Below, in pieces: positions 45,155 to 54,879 of a stretch of 64,000 nt of DNA (position 1 is its first letter; each line of letters opens with the position of its first letter). The notes under the pieces were generated by a model. It did no database searches and had not been told where the DNA came from. It saw only the letters and a list, made by a program, of their open reading frames with translations. The DNA is from Bombella pluederhausensis (lineage in GTDB: Bacteria; Pseudomonadota; Alphaproteobacteria; Acetobacterales; Acetobacteraceae). The stretch lies in contig NZ_JANIDY010000001.1 of the NCBI RefSeq assembly GCF_026385525.1, positions 434,001 to 498,000 on the forward strand, written 5' to 3'. Position numbers and translations under genes: made by a program.

Positions 45155-47152
45155 ATGCTCGGAAAACTTACCCTTTCCGCCATACCGTATGATGTGCCGA
45201 TCCTTGTCGGTACGTTTATCGGTGTGGCCGTAATCGGGATTGCCGTTCTTGCGGCGGTCACCTATTTCAAAAAATGGGGTTATCTGTGGCGCGAGTGGTT
45301 GACGACCGTTGACCACAAGAAACTCGCCATCATGTACGTCATTCTTGGTCTGGTCATGCTTGTGCGTGGCTTTGCCGATGCGTTGATGATGCGTACACAG
45401 CTTGCCCTTGCCTATGCAGGTAACCCCGGTTATCTGCCGCCGCACCATTATGACCAGGTCTTCTCGGCCCATGGTACGATCATGATCTTCTTCATGGCCA
45501 TGGTGATGATGCAGGCCCTGTTCAACTTCGTGGTGCCTCTGCAGATTGGTGCACGAGACGTTGCGTTCCCGCTGATCAACTCGATCAGCTTCTACATGAC
45601 GCTCGTCAGTGCCATTCTCATCAACGTATCTCTTTTCGTTGGTGAGTTCTCCAATGTCGGCTGGCTCGGCTATCCGCCGATCTCCGAACTGCAGTTTAAC
45701 CCCGGCGTTGGTGTGGATTACTACATCTGGTCCGTGCAGATCTCCGGTATCGGTACGCTGCTGACCGGGATGAACTTCCTGACAACGATCATCAAGCTCC
45801 GTGCCCCTGGCATGAAGTGGATGCACATCCCTGTCTTTACATGGACAGCATTCTTTGCCTGCATCATGATCCTGACGACCTTCCCGGTTCTGACGGTTTC
45901 CATGGCTCTGCTGGCTCTGGATCGTTATGTTGGTATGCACTTCTTTACCAATGATGGCGGCGGTAGCGTTATGCTCTACCTGAACCTGATCTGGTCCTGG
46001 GGTCATCCGGAAGTTTACATCCTTATCCTGCCTGCTTTTGGTGTGTTCTCCGAAATTGCAGCGACCTTCTCCGGCAAGCCGCTCTTTGGCTATGCCACGA
46101 TGGTCATCGCAACGGGTATCATCACCTTCCTGGGCAGCATCGTGTGGGTTCACCACTTCTTCACGATGGGTTCCGGTGCAGATGTGAACACCTTCTTCGG
46201 TATTATGACGATGTTCATCGCCGTGCCGACAGGTGTGAAGATCTTCAACTGGCTCTTTACCATGTATAAGGGGCGTGTCCGCTTCGAAGGCCCGATGCAC
46301 TGGATCGTTGGTTTCATGATCACCTTCTCCATCGGTGGTATGACGGGTGTGATGATGGCCATGCCGGCAGCAGACTGGGTTATTCATAACTCTCTGTTCC
46401 TGGTGGCTCACTTCCATAACGTGATCATCGGCGGTGTGTTCTTCGGTTATGTTGCTGGTCTGAGCTACTGGTTCCCGAAGGCTTTCGGCTTCAAGATGCG
46501 TGATGTTTGGGGTAAATGGGCGTTCCGTTTCTGGTTCGTTGGTTTCTACCTCTCCTTCATCCCGCTCTATGCTGTTGGTCTGGAGGGTATGACCCGCCGT
46601 ATGAACCACTATGACAACCCGAACTGGCACCCTTGGCTGCTGGTGGCTTGCGTAGGTGTGTTCGTTCTGGCTGCCGGTGTGGCCTGCCAGGTCATCCAGT
46701 TCGTGTTTGCAGCGTTTGACGCCATCAACAAGAAGCCGGATGCAATGGATCTGACAGGGGACAACTGGGGTTCTGGGCGTACGCTGGAGTGGTCAATTCC
46801 GTCTCCGGTTCCGCACTATAACTTCGCACGTCTGCCGGTCATTCGTGGTCTGGATACTTTCCACATTGAGAAGGAGCTGGGTCGTCCGGCACCGCTCACC
46901 GAGCTGGAACCGATCCACATGCCGAAATATTCGGCTGTTGGCCCTGTGCTGGGTGCCTGCGGGCTGGTCATCGGCTTTGCGCTGGTCTGGCATATCTGGT
47001 GGGCCGTGGTCGTGGGTCTCGTTGTAGCGTTCATCACTGTGGTGCACCGCAGTGCGAACCTGGACGTTGACTTCTACGTGCCTGTGGAGGAGATCCGCGC
47101 TGATGAAGAAGCCTTTGCCAAGCGGCTTGCCGCTGCCAAGGCAGCAGAGTAA
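45155..47152 (+). CDS. cyoB: Cytochrome bo3-type ubiquinol oxidase subunit I
   Basis: A 665-residue haem-copper oxidase core starting [20 protein letters not shown], the position where E. coli CyoB begins. A GTG at 45137 is an alternative start, overlapping the cyoA stop. Haem/copper ligand regions are '[14 protein letters not shown]', '[20 protein letters not shown]', '[10 protein letters not shown]' and '[20 protein letters not shown]'. It reduces O2 with quinol and pumps protons. Confidence 0.98.
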   Translation: MLGKLTLSAIPYDVPILVGTFIGVAVIGIAVLAAVTYFKKWGYLWREWLTTVDHKKLAIMYVILGLVMLVRGFADALMMRTQLALAYAGNPGYLPPHHYDQVFSAHGTIMIFFMAMVMMQALFNFVVPLQIGARDVAFPLINSISFYMTLVSAILINVSLFVGEFSNVGWLGYPPISELQFNPGVGVDYYIWSVQISGIGTLLTGMNFLTTIIKLRAPGMKWMHIPVFTWTAFFACIMILTTFPVLTVSMALLALDRYVGMHFFTNDGGGSVMLYLNLIWSWGHPEVYILILPAFGVFSEIAATFSGKPLFGYATMVIATGIITFLGSIVWVHHFFTMGSGADVNTFFGIMTMFIAVPTGVKIFNWLFTMYKGRVRFEGPMHWIVGFMITFSIGGMTGVMMAMPAADWVIHNSLFLVAHFHNVIIGGVFFGYVAGLSYWFPKAFGFKMRDVWGKWAFRFWFVGFYLSFIPLYAVGLEGMTRRMNHYDNPNWHPWLLVACVGVFVLAAGVACQVIQFVFAAFDAINKKPDAMDLTGDNWGSGRTLEWSIPSPVPHYNFARLPVIRGLDTFHIEKELGRPAPLTELEPIHMPKYSAVGPVLGACGLVIGFALVWHIWWAVVVGLVVAFITVVHRSANLDVDFYVPVEEIRADEEAFAKRLAAAKAAE

Positions 47153-47161
47153 AGGGAGGCG

Positions 47162-47785
47162 ATGAACACCATGTCTTACGACACAACTCACGCGCCCTCT
47201 GCTCATCACGATGAGCATGAGCATCATCAGCAGGAAACCACGATTTTTGGTTTCTGGATCTACCTGATGACAGACTGTATCATTTTCGGCACGCTGTTTG
47301 CCGTCTTTGCTACACTCTGCCATCACTTTGCTGGTGGGCCGACAGGCAAGCAGCTGTTCGATATCAAGAATGTTGAGATTGAAACGGCTATCCTGCTTTT
47401 CTCCTCCATCACTTATGGCTTTGCTTCCATCAATGCCCATAAGAAGAACAAGGGTGCCGTGCTGGGTTGGTTGCTGCTGACCTTCCTGCTTGGTGTCTCC
47501 TTCGTTGCTCTCGAGATCAACGAGTTCCATGAACTCGTGGCTCGTGGCGCAGGTCCGGACAAGTCCGCTTTCCTGTCTTCTTTCTTCACGCTGGTGGGGA
47601 CGCACGGGCTGCACGTCACGATTGGCCTGATCTGGATGCTCGTCCTGTTCTTCCAGATCATGGGCAAGCAGGGGCTGAGCACCCGGATGCAGACGAAACT
47701 GACATGCCTGAGCCTGTTCTGGCATTTCCTTGATATCGTCTGGATCTGCGTCTTTTCCTTCGTTTACCTGGGGAGTGTTGTCTAA
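47162..47785 (+). CDS. cyoC: Cytochrome bo3-type ubiquinol oxidase subunit III
   Basis: A 207-residue membrane protein. After a His-rich N-terminus, 'TIFGFWIYLMTDCIIFGTLF', 'LLFSSITYGFASINAHKKNK', 'FVALEINEFHELVARGAGPD' and 'GTHGLHVTIGLIWMLVLFFQ' match CyoC. SD GGGAGG precedes the ATG; Met4 is an alternative start. Its stop codon TAA shares one base with the cyoD start (TAATG). Confidence 0.97.
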   Translation: MNTMSYDTTHAPSAHHDEHEHHQQETTIFGFWIYLMTDCIIFGTLFAVFATLCHHFAGGPTGKQLFDIKNVEIETAILLFSSITYGFASINAHKKNKGAVLGWLLLTFLLGVSFVALEINEFHELVARGAGPDKSAFLSSFFTLVGTHGLHVTIGLIWMLVLFFQIMGKQGLSTRMQTKLTCLSLFWHFLDIVWICVFSFVYLGSVV

Positions 47786-48123
47786 TGAGCGAGAATCATA
47801 CGACATCGCACGAAGGTGAGAATCACGGGTCTTACGGTTCCTACATTGTAGGGTTCGTTCTGGCCGTGATCCTGACAGTGGCGTCCTTCGCTGCTGTGCT
47901 CAGCAAGGCCTTCTCCTTCTGGCAGACGATTGCCGTCCTCGGTGTGCTGGCAGCTGTTCAGATGGTCGTCCATCTGATCTTCTTCCTGCATATGGGGGTA
48001 AAGAGCGCATCACAGCGTCAGAATCTGTACGCCTTTATCGTGACGGCTCTGATGGTTGCGATTGTGATTATTGGCTACCTGTTCGTCCTGTGGGATGCTC
48101 AGGCAAACATGATGCCCGGCTAA
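47785..48123 (+). CDS. cyoD: Cytochrome bo3-type ubiquinol oxidase subunit IV
   Basis: A 112-residue protein starting MSENHTTSHEGENHGSYGSY with three helices ('YIVGFVLAVILTVASFAAVL', 'MVVHLIFFLHMGVKSASQRQ', 'IVTALMVAIVIIGYLFVLWD'). It is the small assembly subunit of the oxidase and the last gene of the operon. No cyoE (haem O synthase) follows, so it must lie elsewhere. Confidence 0.96.
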   Translation: MSENHTTSHEGENHGSYGSYIVGFVLAVILTVASFAAVLSKAFSFWQTIAVLGVLAAVQMVVHLIFFLHMGVKSASQRQNLYAFIVTALMVAIVIIGYLFVLWDAQANMMPG

Positions 48124-48150
48124 TAGGCTGAGCAGCATGTCAGCGACATG

Positions 48151-48188
48151 AAGAAACCGGCGAGGGGAAACCTTCGCCGGTTTCTTTT
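48151..48188 (+). terminator. Terminator after cyoABCD
   Basis: GAAACCGGCGA (48153-48163) pairs with TCGCCGGTTTC (48174-48184), followed by TTTT. Confidence 0.85.
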
Positions 48189-48227
48189 ATCTCTTGCCGT
48201 TTCTGCCCATCAGCGGGCTGATGATAA

Positions 48228-48259
48228 AGAAAAACCCCACAAGGCTGGTCCTTGTGGGG
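48228..48259 (-). terminator. Terminator after fdxA
   Basis: CCCCACAAGG (48235-48244) pairs with CCTTGTGGGG (48250-48259); on the minus strand the stem is followed by a T-run (48228-48234), about 30 bp beyond fdxA. Confidence 0.85.
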
Positions 48260-48289
48260 CTCCAACATTCGGCGGAAGGAAGGGGCCGA

Positions 48290-48622
48290 TCAGTCTTTGT
48301 GAGGCTCCTCGGAGAGCATCTCACGCTTGCCTTCCTTGCCGTTCCATTCTTCACGGTCGGCAGGCGGGGTGCCTTTCTGGCTCATGTTCGGCCAGATAGT
48401 GGAGAATTTGGCGTTGATTTCCATCCAGTCAGCGGCACGGGCATCGCTATCGGGGAAGATGGCTTCTGCCGGGCATTCAGGCTCGCACACGCCGCAGTCA
48501 ATGCACTCATCAGGATTGATGACGAGGAAGTTCTCACCAGCGTAGAAGCAGTCAACGGGGCAGACTTCCACGCAGTCCATGAATTTGCAGCGAACGCAGT
48601 TTTCTGTGACCACATAGGCCAT
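48290..48622 (-). CDS. fdxA: Seven-iron ferredoxin FdxA
   Basis: A 110-residue ferredoxin starting [20 protein letters not shown]. Nine cysteines in '[19 protein letters not shown]' and '[18 protein letters not shown]' supply one 3Fe-4S and one 4Fe-4S cluster, the FdxA pattern of Alphaproteobacteria. A small soluble electron carrier of broad role. A longer upstream frame to 48685 lacks family support. Downstream of the S4-domain gene on the same strand. Confidence 0.96.
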   Translation of the reverse strand: MAYVVTENCVRCKFMDCVEVCPVDCFYAGENFLVINPDECIDCGVCEPECPAEAIFPDSDARAADWMEINAKFSTIWPNMSQKGTPPADREEWNGKEGKREMLSEEPHKD

Positions 48623-48724
48623 TATTGCCGTCTCCGGTTTGGTGTTGCAGGCCAGCCAAACGGCCCATTTCAAAGATTCCAGCACTGATATGCCGAAAGC
48701 AGAGGGTATATTGCAAGTCCATTG

Positions 48725-49015
48725 TCAGAAATTGGCCGTCTTTTCCTCTATCCGTTCATAAAGGAGCGCTGCCTCTCTGGCAGGGCCACGGCGTTCTCCA
48801 AGCTGCATGACACGCCATATGCAGACCTCTCCCTGATGGTGAGGGGAAGCAAAACTGACTATGTCGCCCAGTCGGAGGCGGGCATGAGTCTTGTGGGTTC
48901 TCTGCCCGTTGATCCGGACCCGTCCTTTACGGATGAAGGCGGCACAAAGGCTGCGGGTCTTGGCCAGACGTGTGTAATAGAGCCAGAGATCAAGACGCTG
49001 TTCCTCCATCATCAC
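48725..49015 (-). CDS. S4-domain RNA-binding protein (Hsp15-like)
   Basis: A 96-residue protein made mostly of an S4 domain: 'EEQRLDLWLYYTRLAKTRSL', 'AAFIRKGRVRINGQRTHKTH', 'LRLGDIVSF'. This is the heat-shock protein 15/S4 type, which in other bacteria binds stalled ribosomal large subunits carrying nascent chains. Its start overlaps the stop of the SUV3-like helicase gene (ATGA), so the two RNA-related genes are coupled; the fdxA gene follows 102 bp downstream. Confidence 0.9.
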   Translation of the reverse strand: MMMEEQRLDLWLYYTRLAKTRSLCAAFIRKGRVRINGQRTHKTHARLRLGDIVSFASPHHQGEVCIWRVMQLGERRGPAREAALLYERIEEKTANF

Positions 49016-51591
49016 CGGCCAGAGGACCAGTTCTGAAGGGCAGCAAAGGGGGAGTCGGCTCGTTTACGGGCAGTTTTCTGGTCTCGGCGTGCGGGCTTTG
49101 GTTTCCGCTGCGTGTTTCGGGGGAGACCTGCCCTGTTACCGGTGCGCCCTGTTCGCCCCAGAATGATGAGCGGAGAGGCGGGACCATACTGTCCGGCTAT
49201 CAGAGGCTGTGGCGCATGATGGGGAATGCCTAGGCTTTTCAGAAGGGCAGGCAGAAGGGTCGCTTTTATGCCCAGGGACGATGAAAGCGTATTTGGGGCT
49301 ACAAAGTTGCGGTTGGGCTGCCTTCCATGAGGGCGCAGGATGGAGAGGAGGGCATCCAGCTTGTCCAGTCGGATATGGACAGGTCCAGCCTGTTCCCAGC
49401 CCGGTGGTGGCGTGGGATGATCCTCGGTAGAGAGGCAGATACGGGCGGCGTTTGGTGTTGTCTGCTGCCGGTCATGCCAGACATTATGAAGCAGCACCAT
49501 CATGGGCAGGCTGGCCGGGCGGAAAAGCTGCGGGCAGTAAATCTGTCGCCACCCGATGCGCACGCCGCTGCGATGGAGGCGCTTTCTGTCCGCCGGGGAG
49601 AGGGTGCGGTCTTCGGGCAGGGTTGGTGTGGTGCCACCATCTTCCCGCAAGCGGTAATAGAGGCCACGCAGGGTTGGGCTATCCTGTAGCTGGTCCGCCA
49701 TTTTAAAGAAGGGGGCCAGTACGGTATTGATCTGCTCCGTAATCAGAGCCTGCAGATGCGTCTGCACCTGTCGGCTCTGGTGATTGTCCTGAAACTCACC
49801 CGGCAGAAGCTGGATGAGGGGATGGAACAGATCATCGCCACGGGTGAGGGTGGCAATGGGAGCACCATCCCAGTGAATCTGCCGGTCATCAGTCAGTGTG
49901 AGATGGCTGGCATCCTGTTTCAGGAAATGGCGTATCCGGGCGGGCATGGCTTGCCGCAAGGCCCTTTTGCCAGCCCGGAGCAGAAGCTCGCCTTCCCGGT
50001 TATCCGTGGGCGTATCAATCTGCATGTTAAAGCCCACGATCTGCCCGATCTCGTGGCCTTCCACGATGATGCGGTTCTGGGGCGTGACGGCATAGAGCGC
50101 ATCAGAGGATGAACCGGGTTCAGGGCGGCGGAGAAGGGCTGTAGCCCGTTTATTGACGAACCGTTCCTTCAGCCGTTCATGCAGAGTGTCGGAGAGACGA
50201 TCTTCCACGGCACGGCAGCGGTCTTGCCACTGGCGGCTCTGATGCATCCAGCCCGTCCGGGCGGCCACATAGGCACAGACCCGCACACCGGAGAGGCGAT
50301 GCATCAGCGTGTCCATGTCGCCATCCAGTCGGTCCAGTCCCCGCAGCTGGCCTTCCATCCATGCCGGAGGGATACGACGGTGTTTCAGAAGGTCAAGGAA
50401 AAGACGGGCGCAGAGTCGTGTATGGCTGCCATCACCCAGCTTGCGGAAGTCGGGAATCTGGCAGACATCCCAGAGCAGTTCCGTTGCCTTGTGGCCACGG
50501 GCAACCTCCCGGATATCCTCCATCTGCATGAGGCCGGTCAGCACATCCAGATCAGAGGCCGTGCGCCCGGTAATCAGGCCGGGGCGGGGCGGCTTGCTCA
50601 TCAGGCTATGGAGGAGCCTTTCAGGGGAGCTGTAATCAAGGTTGGTCTGTCGCCAATAGATGGCCTTGATGGCCTCGAAATGATGGTCCTCTACTGCCTT
50701 GATGAGTTCCTGACTCATGGGTGGGCAGGAGGCCGTAGTGCCGAACGTACCGTCTCTCATGCCTCGGCCCGCCCTTCCGGTGATCTGGGCGACTTCCTGT
50801 GGTGTGAGGGCCCGGGAGTTCTGGCCATCAAACTTGTGCAGGGAGGCAAGGGCGACATGGTCCACATCCATGTTCAGCCCCATGCCGATGGCATCGGTTG
50901 CCACGAGATAGTCCACATCCCGGTTCTGGTAGAGAGCCACCTGAGCATTGCGTGTGCGGGGGCTGAGACGCCCCATGATGATGGCACAGCCCCCCCGTTT
51001 CTGGCGTATGGCCTCGGCAATGGCGTACACCTCCGTGGCGGAGAAAGCCACGATGGCAGAACGTGGCGGCAGACGGGTGAGATTGACGGGTCCGATATTC
51101 GTCAGCTGGGAGAGGCGGGCACGGGTCTCGATCGTGATGCCGGGGACGAGCTGACGGAGCAGCCCACGGATGGTTTCGGCTCCCAGAAAGAGCGTCTCGC
51201 CCTTGCCACGGGCATGGAGGATACGGTCGGTGAAGATGTGTCCCCGGTCGGGGTCGGCAGCGAGCTGTATCTCGTCAACACCGACAAAATCCACCTTCCG
51301 GTCCAGCGGCATGGCTTCCACCGTGCAGGAGAACCAGCGGGCACCGGGGGGAATGATCTTTTCCTCACCTGTCAGCAGGGCAACGTGACGCTCGCCTTTC
51401 AGTTTCACCAGCCGCTCATAATTTTCCCGGGCCAGAAGGCGGAGGGGAAAGCCGATGATGCCACTCTGATGCGCCATCATGCGGGTCAGGGCGTAATGTG
51501 TCTTGCCGGTATTGGTGGGGCCGAGTACGGCATGGATCGGTCCCGGCGGCTGGGAGGCGGCCGTGGTAAAGGATGGATATGGTCCCGTCAT
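49012..51591 (-). CDS. SUV3-like ATP-dependent RNA helicase
   Basis: About 859 residues starting MTGPYPSFTTAASQPPGPIH. Walker A 'HAVLGPTNTGKTHYALTRMM', Walker B 'FVGVDEIQLAADPDRGHIFT', 'RSAIVAFSATEVYAIAEAIR' and 'QITGRAGRGMRDGTFGTTAS' match the alphaproteobacterial relatives of the mitochondrial helicase SUV3. The basic C-terminal tail could bind RNA. A TTG at 51627 is an alternative upstream start. The role is probably in RNA turnover, inferred from the family. Confidence 0.93.
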   Translation of the reverse strand: MTGPYPSFTTAASQPPGPIHAVLGPTNTGKTHYALTRMMAHQSGIIGFPLRLLARENYERLVKLKGERHVALLTGEEKIIPPGARWFSCTVEAMPLDRKVDFVGVDEIQLAADPDRGHIFTDRILHARGKGETLFLGAETIRGLLRQLVPGITIETRARLSQLTNIGPVNLTRLPPRSAIVAFSATEVYAIAEAIRQKRGGCAIIMGRLSPRTRNAQVALYQNRDVDYLVATDAIGMGLNMDVDHVALASLHKFDGQNSRALTPQEVAQITGRAGRGMRDGTFGTTASCPPMSQELIKAVEDHHFEAIKAIYWRQTNLDYSSPERLLHSLMSKPPRPGLITGRTASDLDVLTGLMQMEDIREVARGHKATELLWDVCQIPDFRKLGDGSHTRLCARLFLDLLKHRRIPPAWMEGQLRGLDRLDGDMDTLMHRLSGVRVCAYVAARTGWMHQSRQWQDRCRAVEDRLSDTLHERLKERFVNKRATALLRRPEPGSSSDALYAVTPQNRIIVEGHEIGQIVGFNMQIDTPTDNREGELLLRAGKRALRQAMPARIRHFLKQDASHLTLTDDRQIHWDGAPIATLTRGDDLFHPLIQLLPGEFQDNHQSRQVQTHLQALITEQINTVLAPFFKMADQLQDSPTLRGLYYRLREDGGTTPTLPEDRTLSPADRKRLHRSGVRIGWRQIYCPQLFRPASLPMMVLLHNVWHDRQQTTPNAARICLSTEDHPTPPPGWEQAGPVHIRLDKLDALLSILRPHGRQPNRNFVAPNTLSSSLGIKATLLPALLKSLGIPHHAPQPLIAGQYGPASPLIILGRTGRTGNRAGLPRNTQRKPKPARRDQKTARKRADSPFAALQNWSSGR

Positions 51592-51690
51592 GGCTGGAAT
51601 GATCTTGCCTGAATGGGATAAAAGCAAGACATTCCATGCAGTTTTTCAGGAAGGCCAGAGTCACGCTCTGGATGATGGGACGAGATTTAT

Positions 51691-53082
51691 ATGTCTGAAG
51701 CACCGTTTTTACCGCTCTGCACACTCAATGATGATGGGCACGCTCTGCCGCTCTATCTGGTGAAAGCTGGTGATGAGGCAACGCTGTCCCGCCTGTTGGG
51801 AGCGCATGAAGCTTTTCTGAAGAAACAGGGTTTTGAAGGCCGTGCAGGGGATTTCACTCTGCTGCCGGGTGAGCAGGGTGTTGCTGGTGCCGTCTTCTGC
51901 GTGGAGGCGGGAAAAGGTCCCATGCCGTATGGCGCTTTGCCTGCCCATCTGAAGGAAGGGCATTGGGCACCTCGGCCTGAAGGGCTGGATGAGGCTATTT
52001 TTGAGGAGCTGATTCTAGGCTTCTGCCTTGGAGCGTATGAGTACCAGCTTAAAGGTGAGACCAAAGCGGGCAAGCCAAGTGCGCAGCTCTGTGTCCCGGC
52101 AGGGCTGGGGCGTGAGGCCCGGATTCTGGCCCGTGCTGCATGGTTGGGGCGGGACCTCATCAACACGCCTGCCAACATCATGGGACCGGCAGAGTTGGCA
52201 GAGGCCGCCCGTAAGATGCTGGAAGAACGGGGCGCCACGGTTGAATTCGTGAAAGGTGAGGCGCTGGAAAAAGCCTATCCCTGTCTGGCCGCTGTGGGGG
52301 CTGGGTCTGACAGACCTTCCGTTGTCGTGATCGGTCGCAAGGCAGGGCGGACACAGGATGCGCCACGCCTGTCCCTCGTAGGGAAGGGGGTCTGCTTCGA
52401 TACGGGTGGGTATGACCTGAAACCCGGTTCCTCCATGGCGAAGATGAAGAAGGATATGGGCGGAGCGACCCTGATGCTCGCACTGGCCTGTGCTTTGATG
52501 GATGCTGAAACCGATATTGCGTTGGAAATCCGCCTTGGCTGTGTGGAAAACAGTGTTTCCGGCCATGCCATGAGGCCGGGTGATGTGTTGACAACCCGCA
52601 AAGGGCTGCGTGTCGAAGTCGGCAATACAGATGCAGAAGGACGTCTCGTTCTGGCAGACTTGCTGACAGAAGCGGCAGAAAGCCAGCCGAACATCATTCT
52701 GGATGCTGCTACTCTGACAGGTGCTGCCCGTGTGGCTCTGGGGCCTGATCTGCCAGCCCTGTTCAGTAATGATGATGAGCTGGCAGAGCATATAGTGGCT
52801 TCTGGCAAGGAGGTTCATGATCCTCTCTGGCGGCTTCCTCTCTGGGCGGATTATGATGACTGGATGAACAGCCCGATTGCCGACTGTAACAACCTGTCTT
52901 CCCGCCCGATGGCAGGAGCGATTACGGCCGCTCTGTTCCTTCAGCGTTTCGTGCCATCAGGCCAGACATGGGCGCATGTGGACACCTATGCATGGAACGA
53001 CACGGCCCGGCCCGGACGCCCCGCAGGGGGAGAGGTTCTGGCCCTGAGGGCACTTTTCCGTGCGTTCTCGGAAAGTTTCTAA
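51691..53082 (+). CDS. Leucyl aminopeptidase family protein (M17)
   Basis: A 463-residue M17 metallopeptidase. The metal-binding signature 'NTDAEGRLVLADLLTEAAES' and 'LVGKGVCFDTGGYDLKPGSS' (Lys and Asp ligands, catalytic Arg in 'AEGR') are present. It removes N-terminal residues from peptides in the cytoplasm. It starts divergently from the helicase, with 99 bp between the start codons. Confidence 0.95.
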   Translation: MSEAPFLPLCTLNDDGHALPLYLVKAGDEATLSRLLGAHEAFLKKQGFEGRAGDFTLLPGEQGVAGAVFCVEAGKGPMPYGALPAHLKEGHWAPRPEGLDEAIFEELILGFCLGAYEYQLKGETKAGKPSAQLCVPAGLGREARILARAAWLGRDLINTPANIMGPAELAEAARKMLEERGATVEFVKGEALEKAYPCLAAVGAGSDRPSVVVIGRKAGRTQDAPRLSLVGKGVCFDTGGYDLKPGSSMAKMKKDMGGATLMLALACALMDAETDIALEIRLGCVENSVSGHAMRPGDVLTTRKGLRVEVGNTDAEGRLVLADLLTEAAESQPNIILDAATLTGAARVALGPDLPALFSNDDELAEHIVASGKEVHDPLWRLPLWADYDDWMNSPIADCNNLSSRPMAGAITAALFLQRFVPSGQTWAHVDTYAWNDTARPGRPAGGEVLALRALFRAFSESF

Positions 53083-53110
53083 AAAGTAACAATCTCTGAC
53101 AAGGACTGTA

Positions 53111-53151
53111 GAAACCTGTTTTTCCTGCAAATATAAGGGAAAACGGGTTTC
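53111..53151. other. Long inverted repeat before the MarR gene
   Basis: GAAACCTGTTTTTCCT (53111-53126) pairs with AGGGAAAACGGGTTTC (53136-53151) with two mismatches. There is no T-run after it. It may be an attenuator, a terminator of pepA or a regulator site. Confidence 0.4.
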
Positions 53152-53324
53152 GGAATGGCAGACCTGCATTGAGAGTGCTTGTTATTTCGATGCAAAACCG
53201 TCACAAATCACGGCAGAAACTGAGTACTTCTCTAAATATCATGATTCGGCATCGCACCGTCTGAAGGATGCGTGCCGGTGATGAATGGGGGAAGTCCGAA
53301 ACTGGGAGCTGTGGGGTTTTTATT

Positions 53325-53726
53325 ATGAGTCGGAATGCTGATAACCGCATGCTTCAGCTGCTGCGTGATACGATTGTTTCCACAGTACGGGGTGAGGGGC
53401 CGGACCTTTCCGCCCGTCAGCTTGCCGTGTTCCTGAGCTGCTATCTGGAAGACGGTGCCCATACGGTACGGGGCCTTGCCCAGTCTCTCAACGTGTCCAA
53501 GCCGGCCATCACCCGGGCGCTGGACCGTCTGAGCGAGCTGGACCTTGCCCGCCGTAAGGTGGACCCGCTGGACCGCCGTTCCATCCTTGTGCAGCGTACC
53601 CTGAAGGGGTCTGCCTATCTGCGTGGCCTGCGTGGCGTGATGGAAGAAGCCTGCGGTGACGATATTTCCGTTCGTGCCCCGGTTCTGTCTTCTGTAGCGT
53701 CTTTCCAGACACGCCGGGCTGGTTGA
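53325..53726 (+). CDS. MarR-family transcriptional regulator
   Basis: A 133-residue winged-helix protein starting MSRNADNRMLQLLRDTIVST. The recognition region 'LAQSLNVSKPAITRALDRLS' and the wing 'LARRKVDPLDRRSILVQRTL' are typical of MarR regulators. It is followed after 4 bp by the DegT gene. Its ligand and targets are unknown; a DegT/small membrane protein operon downstream is a candidate target. Confidence 0.9.
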   Translation: MSRNADNRMLQLLRDTIVSTVRGEGPDLSARQLAVFLSCYLEDGAHTVRGLAQSLNVSKPAITRALDRLSELDLARRKVDPLDRRSILVQRTLKGSAYLRGLRGVMEEACGDDISVRAPVLSSVASFQTRRAG

Positions 53727-53730
53727 TCTC

Positions 53731-54879
53731 TTGCCGGAGCCCGTTCCTTTTCTGGACCTTGCGGCCCAGCAGAAGCGTCTCGGTCCTGCATTGCGGGAGC
53801 GGCTGGACCGGGTTCTGGCGCATTGCCGCTTCGTCATGGGGCCGGAAGTAACGGAGCTGGAAGATCGTCTGGCCCGGTATGGAGGAGCCCGCCATGCGGT
53901 TGGTGTTTCCTCCGGTACGGATGCTTTGCTGGCCGTGCTCATGGGGGAGGAAATAGGCCCCGGCATGGCTGTATTCCTGCCTGCCTTTACATACACCGCT
54001 ACGGCAGAGGTTGTGCTTCTGCTGGGGGCGGTGCCTGTATTTGTGGATGTGGACCCGCAGACATTTCAGATCAGCCTTTCCTCTCTGGCGCAGAGGCTGG
54101 CGGATGTCAGACAGGTCGGGCAGCTGATACCGAAAGCCATCATTGGCGTGGACCTGTTCGGGCAGCCTGCCCCATGGGATGAGCTTAATGATTTTGCCCT
54201 GAATGAAGGGCTGACCCTGATTGCGGACTGTGCCCAGTCTTTTGGAGCATCCTATAAGGGGCGGAAGCTGGGGCATGAGGCAAAGGCGACCACACTGTCC
54301 TTTTTCCCGTCCAAACCGCTGGGAGGTTATGGTGATGGTGGCGCCATACTGACGGATGATGATGAGAAAGCGGCGCTTTACCGTTCCCTGAGAAGCCATG
54401 GAGAAGGGCGTCAACGGTACGAGGTGCAGCGCATTGGTCTCAATGCTCGGCTGGATAGCCTTCAGGCGGCGGTGCTGCTCAGCAAGATGGATGTGTTTGA
54501 GGAAGAACTGAAACGGCGTGAGGCTGTGGCCTGTGCCTATGATGCCGGTCTGCCTTCTTTGATCCGTCCCCCCGTGCGGGTGTTGGACAGTCAAAGTGCG
54601 TGGGCTGTGTATTGCGTGACCCTGCCGTCTCGCACTTTGCGGGATAGCCTGCGGGATTGTCTTTCTGAAGCTGATATTGCTACGGCTATTTATTATCCCA
54701 AACCGTTGCATCACCAGCCAGCCTATCAGGCGCAGCATGATGGCGTTGCCTTACCCGTGGCCGAGGCGCTAGGGGAACAGGTGCTGGCCCTGCCGATTCA
54801 CCCTGATCTTTCTGATGAGGCTGTTGGGCGGGTTCTGGCAGTCACTGGTCAATGGGCGGAGAGGCAGGATGAGCCGTAA
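53731..54879 (+). CDS. DegT/DnrJ/EryC1/StrS aminotransferase
   Basis: A 382-residue PLP enzyme with a TTG start: MPEPVPFLDLAAQQKRLGPA. The family features 'ALRERLDRVLAHCRFVMGPE', 'VGVSSGTDALLAVLMG' and the PLP-lysine region 'TLSFFPSKPLGGYGDGGAIL' are present. Such enzymes transaminate keto-sugars for surface polysaccharides; no other sugar-biosynthesis gene is near, so substrate is open. It overlaps the next gene by 11 bp. Confidence 0.93.
   Translation: MPEPVPFLDLAAQQKRLGPALRERLDRVLAHCRFVMGPEVTELEDRLARYGGARHAVGVSSGTDALLAVLMGEEIGPGMAVFLPAFTYTATAEVVLLLGAVPVFVDVDPQTFQISLSSLAQRLADVRQVGQLIPKAIIGVDLFGQPAPWDELNDFALNEGLTLIADCAQSFGASYKGRKLGHEAKATTLSFFPSKPLGGYGDGGAILTDDDEKAALYRSLRSHGEGRQRYEVQRIGLNARLDSLQAAVLLSKMDVFEEELKRREAVACAYDAGLPSLIRPPVRVLDSQSAWAVYCVTLPSRTLRDSLRDCLSEADIATAIYYPKPLHHQPAYQAQHDGVALPVAEALGEQVLALPIHPDLSDEAVGRVLAVTGQWAERQDEP

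Noticed and set aside
45149-46630. 493-residue minus-strand frame across cyoB
   Set aside because: Antisense to the conserved CyoB; His/Asp-rich composition is an artefact of the sense codons.
50179-51612. 477-residue plus-strand frame over the SUV3-like helicase
   Set aside because: The minus-strand protein has helicase motifs; the plus-strand product has no recognisable domain or start signal.
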